The notes under the pieces were generated by a model, which had not been told where the DNA came from, ran no database searches, and saw only the letters and a program-made list of their open reading frames with translations. The position numbers were made by a program, and so were the translations under genes. From Methanobacterium sp. UBA294 (GTDB lineage Archaea > Methanobacteriota > Methanobacteria > Methanobacteriales > Methanobacteriaceae), in the NCBI GenBank assembly GCA_002494495.1, contig DACB01000007.1:94501-158500 (forward strand): DNA of 64,000 bases, read 5' to 3'. This document shows positions 55,591-64,000 of the stretch, in pieces; within the stretch, counting starts at the first letter, position 1, and each line of letters begins with the position of its first letter.

Positions 55591-55710
55591 AAAAACTCCC
55601 TATTATTTTAAAAAACTCTCTATCATTTTAAAAAGCTCCCTATTATTTTAAAAAACTTTCTATCGTTTTAAAAAGCTCCCTATTATTTTAAAAAACTCCC
55701 TATTGTTTAT
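55591..55710. repeat. Six copies of a 20-bp tandem repeat before leuB
   Basis: Six 20-bp units, each like AAAAACTCCCTATTATTTTA, fill 55591-55710, the whole gap between leuD and leuB except a few bases. Units 1, 3 and 5 are almost the same; units 2 and 4 have C/T changes in the CTCCC core; unit 6 is slightly diverged. On the minus strand each unit supplies GGGAG or a weakened form of it. The copy at the leuB ATG is its Shine-Dalgarno sequence. Confidence 0.92.
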
Positions 55711-55713
55711 TTT

Positions 55714-56220
55714 TTACATTTCTTCCTTTAATTTTTCTTTAAGATAAAGGATTAAACCACCCTTATCCAGGATTTCAAGCATGAATTCTGGTAATTTTTT
55801 AATTTCATATTCTTCTCCAGTTCTTTCATTTTCTAATATGCCTTTATCCGTATATAATTCAATTTTATCCCCCTGGTTGAACTGGGATAAAATTTTTTCA
55901 GATTCTAACAGGGGTAATCCTACATTTATGGCATTACGGTAAAATATACGGGCGAATGATTCAGCAACCACTGCAGATATCCCTACGGCCTTGAGAGCTA
56001 TGGGAGCATGTTCCCGTGAAGACCCGCACCCGAAATTTTTGCCGGCTAAAATGATGTCTCCATCCTGTGCTTTACGGTGAAATTCTGGATCCACTCCTTC
56101 CATGGCGTGTTTAGCCAGTTCATTTTCATCAGTAAGGACTAAATATCTCCCAGGGATGATTATATCCGTGTCTATATCATCACCGAATTTCCAAACCTTT
56201 CCTTCAATTTTGTCTTTCAT
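55714..56220 (-). CDS. leuD: 3-isopropylmalate dehydratase / homoaconitase small subunit
   Basis: A 168-residue small subunit. The substrate loop region reads GRYLVLTDENELAKH, followed by KNFGCGSSREHAPIALKAVG, which is the family hallmark with the substrate-binding Ser/Arg. As I recall, the residues of this loop separate isopropylmalate from homoaconitase types; YLVL here looks closer to the leucine type. ATG 56220 follows GGTG by 6 nt. leuC ends 15 bp upstream of the longest reading. Confidence 0.9.
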   Translation of the reverse strand: MKDKIEGKVWKFGDDIDTDIIIPGRYLVLTDENELAKHAMEGVDPEFHRKAQDGDIILAGKNFGCGSSREHAPIALKAVGISAVVAESFARIFYRNAINVGLPLLESEKILSQFNQGDKIELYTDKGILENERTGEEYEIKKLPEFMLEILDKGGLILYLKEKLKEEM

Positions 56221-56244
56221 TATAAACACCGTCTACTTAAATTT

Positions 56245-57498
56245 TTAAATTCTTGGATGAGTAATAACTCCTTTTAATGCAGATGCCGCTGCAACTGCTG
56301 CTGAACTTAAATATACCTCTGCATCAGGGCTTCCCTGTCTTCCCTGAAAGTTCCGATTAGAGGTTGATAAGCTGACTTCTCCAGGGCCTATCAGCCCTAT
56401 ATGCCCACCTAAACATGGGCCACAGCATGGGTTGCATACTAAAGCTCCGCTTTCAGCAAAGGTTCTCAGAAGCCCTTCATCCATGGCTTGGAGATAAATT
56501 TCCCTTGATGCAGGTATTACCAGCATTCTAACTTTGTCTGATATCTGGTTACCTTTCACAATTTTTGCAGCAGTTCTAAGATCTTCCAGTCTTCCGTTGG
56601 TGCAGGAACCCAGGAATACCTGGTCAATATTAGTTCCTTCTACCTCTGAAATTGATTTAACATTGTCCACATTGTGAGGGCATGCTATCTGTGGTTCTAA
56701 ATCATCTACATATATCTGCATAGTATCAAGCGACTCTGCATCCAGGTCTGTCTTCAATATCCCATATTCCCTGTTGGTGCGATCTTTCAGATAATTGACT
56801 GTTTTTTCATCTGGTTCAACCAGCCCTGTTTTACCACCCATTTCTATTGCCATGTTACAGAGTACCATCCTTTCTGATACTGACATTTTTTTGGTGGTTT
56901 CACCAGCGAATTCGCATGCCTTATAGGTTGCACCATCTGCTCCTATTTTTCCTATTATATGTAGTATCACATCTTTAGCATAAACATAATCCTTAAGGTT
57001 CCCTTGGATATCGAATTTAATTGTCTCTGGGATTTTAAACCATAGTTTGCCTGTGGCAAAGACCATGGCCATATCAGTTGAGCCTATTCCTGTTGAAAAG
57101 GCACCAAGTGCACCGTGTGTGCAAGTATGTGAGTCAGTTCCGACTACTACTTCTCCAGGGACTATATGGCCTTTTTCTGGAAGTACTTGATGGCATACTC
57201 CCTCTTTGACATCATAAAAATTAGTTATGTCTTGTTTTTCTACGAATTCACGCATCATTATGTGATTCTGTGCTGCATCAAGGGAGTCAGCGGGTACCTG
57301 ATGGTCGAATAATATAACGATCTTCTCTGGGTCCCAGACTTTATCCACCTCTATTTTGTTAAATGATTTAACAGATAAAGGTCCAGTTAGGTCGTGGGTC
57401 ATGGCCACATCTATGTTGGCAATCACTATTTCTCCCGCTTTTGTTTCTTTTTTTCCAGAAGCTTTAGCCATTATTTTCTCTGCCATGGTCATGGACAT
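56245..57498 (-). CDS. leuC: 3-isopropylmalate dehydratase / homoaconitase large subunit
   Basis: A 417-residue aconitase-family large subunit with a 4Fe-4S cluster. It begins MSMTMAEKIMAKASG and shows TGPLSVKSF, DHQVPADS, GTDSHTCTHGALGAFSTGIG, the first cluster Cys in FLGSCTNGRLEDL, and the Cys pair in NPCCGPCLGGHIG. It forms a complex with the small subunit encoded just downstream. ATG 57498 sits behind TTTGGAGG; a longer TTG reading includes that site. A MarR gene lies 36 bp upstream on the same strand. Confidence 0.93.
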   Translation of the reverse strand: MSMTMAEKIMAKASGKKETKAGEIVIANIDVAMTHDLTGPLSVKSFNKIEVDKVWDPEKIVILFDHQVPADSLDAAQNHIMMREFVEKQDITNFYDVKEGVCHQVLPEKGHIVPGEVVVGTDSHTCTHGALGAFSTGIGSTDMAMVFATGKLWFKIPETIKFDIQGNLKDYVYAKDVILHIIGKIGADGATYKACEFAGETTKKMSVSERMVLCNMAIEMGGKTGLVEPDEKTVNYLKDRTNREYGILKTDLDAESLDTMQIYVDDLEPQIACPHNVDNVKSISEVEGTNIDQVFLGSCTNGRLEDLRTAAKIVKGNQISDKVRMLVIPASREIYLQAMDEGLLRTFAESGALVCNPCCGPCLGGHIGLIGPGEVSLSTSNRNFQGRQGSPDAEVYLSSAAVAAASALKGVITHPRI

Positions 57499-57534
57499 TT
57501 TTGTTTCCTCCAAATTTCTATTTTATTCTGTATT

Positions 57535-57963
57535 TCATACTGTCGATATTTTATCAATAATTTTGATGAAATAATCCACTTCTTCTGGGTTTAATATATC
57601 TAATATCTTTTTTATCGTGTTTTTATGAACCTGCATGTGCTTTTTTATGATATCTTCACCTTTTGTTGTGATATCCAGATAATAGAATCGTTTATCAGTA
57701 TCAGATTGTGTTTTTTTCACAATTTCCAGTTCTATCAGTTGGTTTATGGCTACTGAAACTGTTGATTTTTTAACGCCCAGGATACGGGACAGGTCCGAGA
57801 TACTTATTCCCCTGTTTTTGTTGATAAGCTCGATGTAATAAAGCTGCCTAAGGGTGTAGTCTTTGAGATCTCCGCTTAAAAGTTGTTTCTGAAATTTTCG
57901 TGTGAATCTTGTTAACTTATCCATTGATTCTACCAATTCAAGCTCTCTTTGCAATTTATTCAC
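57535..57963 (-). CDS. MarR family transcriptional regulator
   Basis: A 142-residue winged-helix repressor. The HTH reads ISISDLSRILGVKKSTVSVAINQLIELEIV, followed by the wing with DKRFYYLDITTKGE, flanked by the long helices of the dimer. The ligand is unknown. It lies upstream of leuCDB on the same strand and could regulate it, itself and perhaps the divergent RPA gene. Dyad sequences overlap its own TATA box. Confidence 0.92.
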   Translation of the reverse strand: MNKLQRELELVESMDKLTRFTRKFQKQLLSGDLKDYTLRQLYYIELINKNRGISISDLSRILGVKKSTVSVAINQLIELEIVKKTQSDTDKRFYYLDITTKGEDIIKKHMQVHKNTIKKILDILNPEEVDYFIKIIDKISTV

Positions 57964-57980
57964 CGTGTTATTATTCTATT

Positions 57981-58017
57981 AAATAGTTTTATCAAACTAA
58001 CTATTATAAATAGTTTG
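57981..58017. promoter_or_regulatory. Dyad sites over the MarR gene promoter
   Basis: An AAATAGTTT half-site at 57981-57989 is followed by nested inverted repeats. They are CAAACTA (57993-57999) with TAGTTTG (58011-58017), and inside them ACTATT (58000-58005) with AATAGT (58009-58014). A TATA-like stretch for the minus-strand MarR gene (TTTATAAT, about 58004-58011) lies within the inner dyad. A bound regulator would therefore block the promoter. Regulator identity is inferred from position. Confidence 0.6.
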
Positions 58018-58286
58018 CTTACTGTGGAGATAAAGTTTGAAAAAATATATAAGAAAAATTACTAAGTATAATAAATATTGAGAAAAATGATAGTTTTGAA
58101 TTTTTACTCATAATTGTAGTGTATGGATTATTGATTACTTCTCAAATGCTCGGGAAACTAATTTTTAATAATTTTACAAGATCATAATAGTATTACAGTG
58201 CTAATGAATTATATATTTCCCAAAATCATCAACTAAGGAATGAAAAAATGAGATATCCACTATAAAAAATTGGGGAATCCACCCGC

Positions 58287-58321
58287 ATAGTAATACAAAT
58301 ATTTATATTATGTATTACTAT
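58287..58321. promoter_or_regulatory. 10-bp perfect dyad around TATA-like element before RPA
   Basis: ATAGTAATAC (58287-58296) and GTATTACTAT (58312-58321) are perfect inverted repeats separated by 15 bp. That spacer contains the TATA-like TTTATATTA. The dyad lies about 77 bp upstream of the RPA ATG. The remaining intergenic sequence from 58022 to 58286 is AT-rich, and I see no gene in it. Confidence 0.6.
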
Positions 58322-58397
58322 ATCAATTACTAACACAACAGAAACCGATCTTATAATAAGATCGAAGTAAAAAAAATATTTTGATGAGGGAAAATAC

Positions 58398-60773
58398 ATG
58401 ACGGAAATTGGCCAAGAAATTAGGGACGAATATGAAAAAATAAAGGATAAAATCTCATATGACAAGTTTTTAGAGGAAATTAAAACCCGAATGAAGGATT
58501 ATGAAGATGTCAGTTTCATGGGTGAACTGGATGTGGCTCGATTAATAGTAGGAGAATTTGTGGACGAAGAAAACAAACCACTGAATGAATCCAAAGAGTT
58601 CAAAATATCTGATTTAAAAACTGGAAATCACAACGTAAGTTTTATTGGAAGGGTTAAAGCTATTTCCAACGTTAAAAAATTCGTTAATAGAAAGGGTCGA
58701 GAAGGAAAGCTTGCCAATATATTAATTGCAGATGAAACAGGGGAAATCCGAGTAGTCCTGTGGACTGAGAATATAAAACTTCTTAAAAAATTCCAGGAAG
58801 GTGACGTGTTAAAGATAAACGGCGCCGAAATAAAACAGGGATTCAGAAATGACGAAGCTCACCTCAACATTAATTCTAACATCGAAATGCTATCCGCTGA
58901 TGATTATCCTGATTTACCACTATATCAAGAAAAAATAACTGATATTAAAGATATCAAAGAGGATATGGAGGTAAACATCATAGCAAGAGTGGTCAGGATC
59001 CCCAGTGTAAGAACCTTCGACCGTAACGGTAAGGAAGGAAAATTCATTACCCTGGAACTGCAGGATAAAAGCGGGAAAACCAGCCTAACTCTGTGGAATA
59101 AAGATACAGAACTTATCGATACCCTTGATATAAAGGAAGGTGACTCAATAAAAGAGTTAAGAGCACAAAGCAGAGAACGAAATGGTTTAATATCATTATC
59201 CCATTTCTGGTTGGGAAGATTGATAAAAGGTGATTTTGATGTCCCAGAATATACTGAAAGTGTCCTGAAAATTGGTGACGCCCATGAAATGCGGGATGTG
59301 ACTGTTTTCGGTGTGGTAAGTAAAATCTACGATACTATTACATTTGTAAGAGACGATTCAAGCACCGGCCAAGTCAGATCCCTGGAGATAGAAGATAACA
59401 CCGGTAAAATAAAGGTCACCCTATGGAACGACGACACTCAGATTGAAATGAAGAAGGGGGACGTCGTCAAAATCACAGGTGGAAACATCGAATTTGATGA
59501 TTATTCCGTGACGAATTACCGTATAAATGCCAACTGGAACACAGTTATAACCGTAAACCCGCCCCTGGAAAACGATATGAAAGAAATGCTAGAAGAATGC
59601 GGTAAATATCTAAAACCAGTTAAAATTGGGGATCTGAACACCTTCGAGGATGAAGGAGAAGAAATTGATATAGTCGGCAGGATAATAAACCTTTTTGACC
59701 CCAATCAGTTCCAGAGAGATGATGGTAGTACAGGACTGGTTCGTTCGGCAGAAGTTGCAGATGATACCGGTGTAGTAAGGATATCCTTCTGGGATGAAAA
59801 GGCGGAAAGCTCATTAAATATAGGGGACGCGGTTAAAATTGAGAATGCAAGAACCCGGATGGGAACCTCCGATATCGAACTCAGTGTAGGGAAAACAGCC
59901 AGATTAATTAAGCCAAATGAGGAAGAGTTAAAAGATCTGCCTTCTCTAAATGAGCTTGAAAAATCCATCTATCAAACCAAGAAGATAGAGGAACTCAGGG
60001 AAGGTGACCGAGACGTCCGATTAATAGGCCGAATAGTTGGCTTGGATGATCCACATGAATTCGTAAGAAGCGATGGTACTCCAGGAGTGGTGCGCTCTAT
60101 AGAAATCGGGGACGAAACCGGGGTAGTAAGAGTATCACTATGGGATGATAAAGCTAAAACTCCATTATATGAAGAGGATGTAATTAAAATAGAAAACCCC
60201 CGAGTTGTGCTTCGAAATGATCATATAGAGTTAAGTTTAAGTAGAAACACTCCTTTAACCAAAGCAGATGAGGGAGAAACTTCAAAAATACCTTCAATAA
60301 GCGAAATACAGGAAAAAAGATATCCAAAAAAGAAAATTCATGAAATAGAAGAAAATGATTTGAATATTAAGGTAGCTGGTAAGGTAATTGAAGCTTATGG
60401 TAACAAAATTCTCTATGAGATGTGTCCGAACTGTAATAAAAGAGTGAATCCCGCAGGAGATACCTATGTCTGTGAAATTTGTGGGGAAGAAATTAACGAA
60501 CCTAACTACCTCATGATAATTCCACTGGTAATTGAAGATGATACCGGTACTGTACGTGCCACTTTCTTCAGAAAATCTGCGGAAGAATTAATTGAAATGA
60601 CCACCCCGGAAGTGCAAGAAATCCTCAATAAAACTGGTGATGAAGGGTCGCTGGAAGGTAAAGTAAATGACCTTTTAGAAATGGAAATAGTAATTATCGC
60701 CAATGCGAGTTATGATGAATACAATGAAGAAATAAGACTAAACGCCCGCAAAGTATTGGAAAAGAAAGTTTAA
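58398..60773 (+). CDS. rpa: Replication protein A, large multi-OB-fold subunit
   Basis: A single-stranded DNA-binding protein of 791 residues. I count six OB folds, at about 66-130, 178-240, 287-350, 403-470, 522-590 and 640-760. Each has the pattern SLEIEDNTGKIKVTLWN or a variant. The last one contains a zinc finger (CPNCNKRVNPAG with CEICGEE). Folds 3 to 5 are very similar to each other (FVRDDSSTGQVRS, FQRDDGSTGLVRS, FVRSDGTPGVVRS), which suggests internal duplication. The domains would coat DNA during replication and repair. RadA follows after 40 bp, so both may share a transcript. Confidence 0.93.
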   Translation: MTEIGQEIRDEYEKIKDKISYDKFLEEIKTRMKDYEDVSFMGELDVARLIVGEFVDEENKPLNESKEFKISDLKTGNHNVSFIGRVKAISNVKKFVNRKGREGKLANILIADETGEIRVVLWTENIKLLKKFQEGDVLKINGAEIKQGFRNDEAHLNINSNIEMLSADDYPDLPLYQEKITDIKDIKEDMEVNIIARVVRIPSVRTFDRNGKEGKFITLELQDKSGKTSLTLWNKDTELIDTLDIKEGDSIKELRAQSRERNGLISLSHFWLGRLIKGDFDVPEYTESVLKIGDAHEMRDVTVFGVVSKIYDTITFVRDDSSTGQVRSLEIEDNTGKIKVTLWNDDTQIEMKKGDVVKITGGNIEFDDYSVTNYRINANWNTVITVNPPLENDMKEMLEECGKYLKPVKIGDLNTFEDEGEEIDIVGRIINLFDPNQFQRDDGSTGLVRSAEVADDTGVVRISFWDEKAESSLNIGDAVKIENARTRMGTSDIELSVGKTARLIKPNEEELKDLPSLNELEKSIYQTKKIEELREGDRDVRLIGRIVGLDDPHEFVRSDGTPGVVRSIEIGDETGVVRVSLWDDKAKTPLYEEDVIKIENPRVVLRNDHIELSLSRNTPLTKADEGETSKIPSISEIQEKRYPKKKIHEIEENDLNIKVAGKVIEAYGNKILYEMCPNCNKRVNPAGDTYVCEICGEEINEPNYLMIIPLVIEDDTGTVRATFFRKSAEELIEMTTPEVQEILNKTGDEGSLEGKVNDLLEMEIVIIANASYDEYNEEIRLNARKVLEKKV

Positions 60774-60813
60774 TTAAAATTGATAAAAAAAATAAATTTT
60801 AAGGGAGATTAAA

Positions 60814-61749
60814 ATGGTTGAACTGGAAGAATTACCAAGTGTTGGAGAAAAAACTGCCCAGAAACTCAGAGATGCTGGTTTCGGTGACATGATGAGGTTG
60901 GCTACTGCCACTGCCAAGGAATTAAGTGTGAAGGCAGATATTGGGGAGGGTGTGGCTGAAAAAGTGATTGAAGCGGCCCGTAAAGCAGAACAGATTGACT
61001 TTGAAAGTGCCCTGGATGTTATGGAACGCCGAAAGGATGTGGGTAGGATAACCACCGGGAGCTCTGCTGTTGATGAATTGATTGGCGGCGGAATTGAAAC
61101 TCAATCACTTACTGAAGTTTTTGGTGAATTTGGTTCTGGTAAGAGTCAGATATCACATGAAATAGCAGTCACTGTACAATTACCTCCAGATAAGGGAGGT
61201 TTAGATGGAGAATGTGTATTTATTGATACTGAAAATACTTTCCGCCCAGAAAGAATTGAACAGATAGCAGAGGGTTTCCAGCTAGATGTGGAAGAAGTTT
61301 TAGGAAAAATACACATCGCCCGTGCATTTAACTCATCCCACCAGATGCTGATGGCTGATAAAGTAAACGAACTGGTACAAAGCGGTGTGAACATAAGACT
61401 GGTTATAGTGGACTCAGTAACTGCCCATTTCAGGGCAGAATATGTTGGAAGAGAATCCCTAGCCATTAGACAGCAAAAATTGAATCAACACCTTCATACA
61501 CTCCAAAATATAGCTAACACATATAATGTAGCTGTATTTGTAACCAATCAAGTGCAAGCCCGCCCTGACGCATTTTTCGGTAGTCCTACAAAGGCAATTG
61601 GAGGCCACGTTCTAGGACACGCAGCTACTTATAGAATATGGCTCAAAAAAGGATTAGCAGGTAAAAGAATAGCCAGATTAATGGATAGCCCTCACCTACC
61701 CGAAGGGGAAGCTGTTTTCAAGATCATTACCGAGGGGATAGTCGATTAG
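60814..61749 (+). CDS. radA: DNA repair and recombination protein RadA
   Basis: The archaeal RecA/Rad51 recombinase. The N-terminal helix-hairpin-helix is present (LEELPSVGEKTAQKLRDAGF). The Walker A motif is FGEFGSGKSQ, Walker B is RLVIVDSVTAHFRAEY, and a C-terminal ATVFVTNQ-type loop reads NVAVFVTNQVQARPD. Full length at 311 residues, no intein. GGGAGAT precedes the ATG. It acts on RPA-coated DNA, the product of the upstream gene. Confidence 0.98.
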   Translation: MVELEELPSVGEKTAQKLRDAGFGDMMRLATATAKELSVKADIGEGVAEKVIEAARKAEQIDFESALDVMERRKDVGRITTGSSAVDELIGGGIETQSLTEVFGEFGSGKSQISHEIAVTVQLPPDKGGLDGECVFIDTENTFRPERIEQIAEGFQLDVEEVLGKIHIARAFNSSHQMLMADKVNELVQSGVNIRLVIVDSVTAHFRAEYVGRESLAIRQQKLNQHLHTLQNIANTYNVAVFVTNQVQARPDAFFGSPTKAIGGHVLGHAATYRIWLKKGLAGKRIARLMDSPHLPEGEAVFKIITEGIVD

Positions 61750-61913
61750 ATTTAAGGTTGGAACCAATCCCTTTTCAATTTTTAATTCGTTTTCAACTTT
61801 ATAATAATTAAATAGGATGTAAATTCATCCCCAACTAGAAATAATACTTTATTATTAATTTTTTTCCAGAAAATTTTCTACTATATATACTTTGTATATA
61901 AAAATAAATAGAA

Positions 61914-61928
61914 ATCTTTATATATATT
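61914..61928 (+). promoter_or_regulatory. TATA box of hdrA
   Basis: CTTTATATATATT at about 61915-61928 is a strong archaeal TATA element, some 70 bp before the hdrA ATG. It predicts a leader of about 45 nt. Two earlier TATA-like stretches (about 61881-61890 and 61893-61900) could be alternative promoters. An AGGTGAT ribosome site lies 5 nt before the ATG. Confidence 0.65.
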
Positions 61929-61997
61929 TGTGATACACCGTAACATCATATAGACACATATTAGAGTGATTATCAATATTCAAATATAGGTGATCTA

Positions 61998-63980
61998 ATG
62001 GCAGAAGAAGAAAAGAAACAAGAAACAACCGAAGAACCAAAAATAGGAGTCTATGTATGTCATTGTGGTATCAACATTGGTGGTGTAATTGATGTTCCAT
62101 TACTAGAAGAATATGCAGCATCTTTACCTAATGTTAAGATAGCAAAAGAGTACAAGTACTTCTGTTCTGACCCTGGACAGGAAATGATCCAGAAAGACAT
62201 CAAAGAAAATGATATAAACCGAGTAGTTGTGGCAGCATGTTCACCCCGTCTCCACGAACCCACCTTCAGAAGATGTATTAAGGAAGCTGGACTGAACCCG
62301 TTCCTCTTTGAATTTGCAAACATCAGGGAACACGACTCATGGGTTCACATGAACGAACCTGAAGCAGCTACTGAAAAGGCAAAAGACCTGATCAGGATGG
62401 CGGTTGCCAAAGCAAGATTATTAGAACCACTGGATGCCGAAACTGTAGCTGTTAAAGACACAGCAATGGTTATAGGTGGAGGTGTGGCTGGTATCCAGTC
62501 CGCACTAGACCTTGCAGACATGGGATTCAAAACCTACCTGGTGGAGAAAAACCCTACCATCGGTGGAAGAATGGCACAGTTGGATAAAACATTCCCAACC
62601 ATGGACTGTTCCATGTGTATTCTCGCACCAAAAATGGTGGACTGTGGAAAGCACGATAATATTGAACTATTATCCTACTCTGAAGTTAAAGAAGTGGACG
62701 GATACATTGGTAACTTTAAAGTTAAAGTTGTTAAAAAACCAAGATACGTAGATGAAGACATCTGTACAGGATGTGGAAGCTGTTCAGAAGTATGTCCCAT
62801 AGAAATACCCAACTACTTTGATGAAGGAATGGGTATGGTAAAAGCAACCTACATATCATTCCCACAAGCAGTGCCACTGGTAGCCACCATAGACAAAGAT
62901 TACTGTATTGATTGTAAACTCTGTGATCAGGCATGCGGAAATTTAGCCATTAAACACGACCAGGAACCTGAAGAAATTGAATTGGATATAGGAACCATCA
63001 TAGTGGCCACTGGATACGACCCCTACAACCCCACAGAGAAAAAAGAATGGTCTTACGAATCAGCTGAAAACATCATCACCGGTCTAGAACTGGAAAGATT
63101 AATCAACGCATCAGGACCAACCCAGGGACACGTATTAAAACCATCCGATGGAGGAATTCCCAAGAAAGTGGCCTTCATTCAGTGTGTCGGTTCAAGAGAC
63201 GAACAGATCAACAAGCCATACTGTTCCAGAGTATGCTGCATGTATGCCATGAAAAACGCACAGTTAATTAAAGACCACGAACCAGACACCGAAATCGCCA
63301 TCTATTACATGGATATAAGGGCATTCGGTAAAGGATTCGAAGAATTCTACAAACGGTCCCAGGAAAAATACGGTATCAAATTCATAAGAGGCCGACCAGC
63401 AACTGTTCTGGAAAACCCTGATCAGACCCTTACTGTAAGGGCAGAAGACACCATGCTTGGAAAAGTCACTGAGTACGACTACGACATGGTAGTGTTATCT
63501 GTAGGTCTTGAACCACCAGCAGGAATGGAAGAATTAAGACAGACCATCGGTCTTTCCAAGAGTGCAGACGGTTTCCTCATGGAAGCTCACCCCAAACTCA
63601 GGCCTGTTGACACATTAACTGATGGTGTGTACCTTGCAGGAGTATCCCAGGGACCAAAAGATATACCTGACGCTGTAGCCCAGGCATCTGGTGCAGCAGC
63701 AAGAGCAGCTATACCCATGGTCAAAGGTGAAGTGGAAATTGAGCCAATCATTGCATCTGTTGATGAGGATGTCTGTGGTGCATGCGAAGTTTGTATTGAG
63801 CTTTGCCCATTCGGAGCAATCGATGTTGAAGACGAACATGCACAAGTCAACATTGCCCTGTGTAAAGGATGCGGTACCTGTGTAGCAGCCTGCCCATCTG
63901 GAGCATTGGACCAGCAGCATTTCAGAACTTCCCAGATCATGGCTCAAATCGAAGCAGCCATGGAAAAACCAGCAAAATAA
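61998..63980 (+). CDS. hdrA: CoB-CoM heterodisulfide reductase subunit HdrA
   Basis: HdrA holds the flavin that splits electrons between ferredoxin and heterodisulfide in the MvhADG-HdrABC complex. The 660-residue protein has an N-terminal cluster region (CHCGINIGGVID and AACSPRLHEPTF) and a FAD domain (MVIGGGVAGIQSALDLADMG). A Cys group lies in DCSMCILAPKMVDCG. Two pairs of 4Fe-4S motifs follow: CTGCGSCSEVCP with CIDCKLCDQACG, and CGACEVCIELCP with CKGCGTCVAACP. All positions are Cys, with no selenocysteine. It stands alone here; hdrB and hdrC are not in view, as is usual in Methanobacteriales. Confidence 0.98.
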   Translation: MAEEEKKQETTEEPKIGVYVCHCGINIGGVIDVPLLEEYAASLPNVKIAKEYKYFCSDPGQEMIQKDIKENDINRVVVAACSPRLHEPTFRRCIKEAGLNPFLFEFANIREHDSWVHMNEPEAATEKAKDLIRMAVAKARLLEPLDAETVAVKDTAMVIGGGVAGIQSALDLADMGFKTYLVEKNPTIGGRMAQLDKTFPTMDCSMCILAPKMVDCGKHDNIELLSYSEVKEVDGYIGNFKVKVVKKPRYVDEDICTGCGSCSEVCPIEIPNYFDEGMGMVKATYISFPQAVPLVATIDKDYCIDCKLCDQACGNLAIKHDQEPEEIELDIGTIIVATGYDPYNPTEKKEWSYESAENIITGLELERLINASGPTQGHVLKPSDGGIPKKVAFIQCVGSRDEQINKPYCSRVCCMYAMKNAQLIKDHEPDTEIAIYYMDIRAFGKGFEEFYKRSQEKYGIKFIRGRPATVLENPDQTLTVRAEDTMLGKVTEYDYDMVVLSVGLEPPAGMEELRQTIGLSKSADGFLMEAHPKLRPVDTLTDGVYLAGVSQGPKDIPDAVAQASGAAARAAIPMVKGEVEIEPIIASVDEDVCGACEVCIELCPFGAIDVEDEHAQVNIALCKGCGTCVAACPSGALDQQHFRTSQIMAQIEAAMEKPAK

Positions 63981-64000
63981 TCGGGTTAAACCCTTTTATT

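Noticed and set aside
55591..55710. Considered as a CRISPR-like array
   Set aside because: Units are 20 bp directly head to tail with no spacers, so it is a simple tandem repeat.
57964..58397. Possible replication origin near RPA and RadA
   Set aside because: There is no Cdc6/Orc1 gene in the window and no repeated origin-box pattern; the dyads are better read as promoter operators.
60774..61055. 93-codon minus-strand open frame at the radA start
   Set aside because: It is antisense to the conserved helix-hairpin-helix of RadA and has no ribosome site.

Overview
This AT-rich window looks like chromosome of a hydrogenotrophic methanogenic archaeon of the order Methanobacteriales, most likely Methanobacterium or a close relative. 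The evidence is an F420-reducing hydrogenase operon (frhADGB), HdrA, methanogenesis marker protein 11, the nickelochelatase CfbA, split-type family B DNA polymerase, a tandem-domain PurE and a grpE-dnaK-dnaJ locus, alongside archaeal information genes (PCNA, GINS, RPA, RadA, TFS, Rpo4, Rpo11, Csl4, Nop10, Pus10, SRP54, Dph2). Most genes have GGTGA/GGAGG-type ribosome binding sites. The gene order resembles what I recall of Methanothermobacter.

Layout. 1-4.2 kb: end of a PolB large-subunit gene, a GNAT acetyltransferase, a QueG-like iron-sulfur protein, a badly decayed carbon-nitrogen hydrolase, and a nitroreductase / 30-codon Cys-rich peptide unit divergent from an HxlR regulator with a perfect operator-like palindrome. 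3.5-6.7 kb: two nickel-linked genes, larB and hypF. 6.7-11.2 kb: an HTH regulator divergent from grpE-dnaK, followed by dnaJ, with a tandem 34-bp repeat in the shared promoter. 11.4-13.8 kb: a TauE/SafE pseudogene, RNase P RNA directly downstream of initiator tRNA-Met, and four unknown small or membrane/coiled-coil genes. 14-21 kb: MetAP2, frhADGB with a clear terminator, two PAC2-family genes (one further on), two tandem tRNA-Arg genes and an EndoQ-like nuclease.

22-36 kb is a dense information-processing region: nop10, eIF2-alpha, S27e, L44e, GINS, PCNA, TFS, Nudix, DUF99, Rpo11, Csl4, Dph2 and an hpt-type phosphoribosyltransferase on the minus strand; SRP54, Pus10, L21e, Rpo4, DUF655 and KsgA on the plus strand. 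Two transporter/enzyme pseudogenes (SMR, carboxymuconolactone decarboxylase) interrupt it. 37-44 kb carries a HemK-like methyltransferase, an Nramp-like transporter with atypical motifs paired with an MgtE_N/CBS protein, an Lrp regulator, and three secreted or surface-anchored proteins of unknown role, two of them pilin-like.

44-64 kb carries cofactor and amino-acid genes (DUF35 protein, cfbA, thiL, AmmeMemoRadiSam radical SAM enzyme, UbiD-like decarboxylase, tandem purE, ribH, cysteine desulfurase, leuCDB-type genes), a membrane glycosyltransferase with an outer domain, a MarR regulator with dyad sites, a six-OB-fold RPA, RadA and HdrA.

No CRISPR array, prophage or insertion sequence is evident. 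The most interesting signals are: several microproteins of 27-41 codons with strong ribosome binding sites; the HxlR/nitroreductase/Cys-peptide unit; the Nramp-MgtE_N pair; two genes whose conserved N-termini are preceded only by ATT; a six-copy 20-bp repeat in which every copy carries a Shine-Dalgarno-like core in front of leuB; and five independently decayed or truncated genes in one 64-kb stretch.
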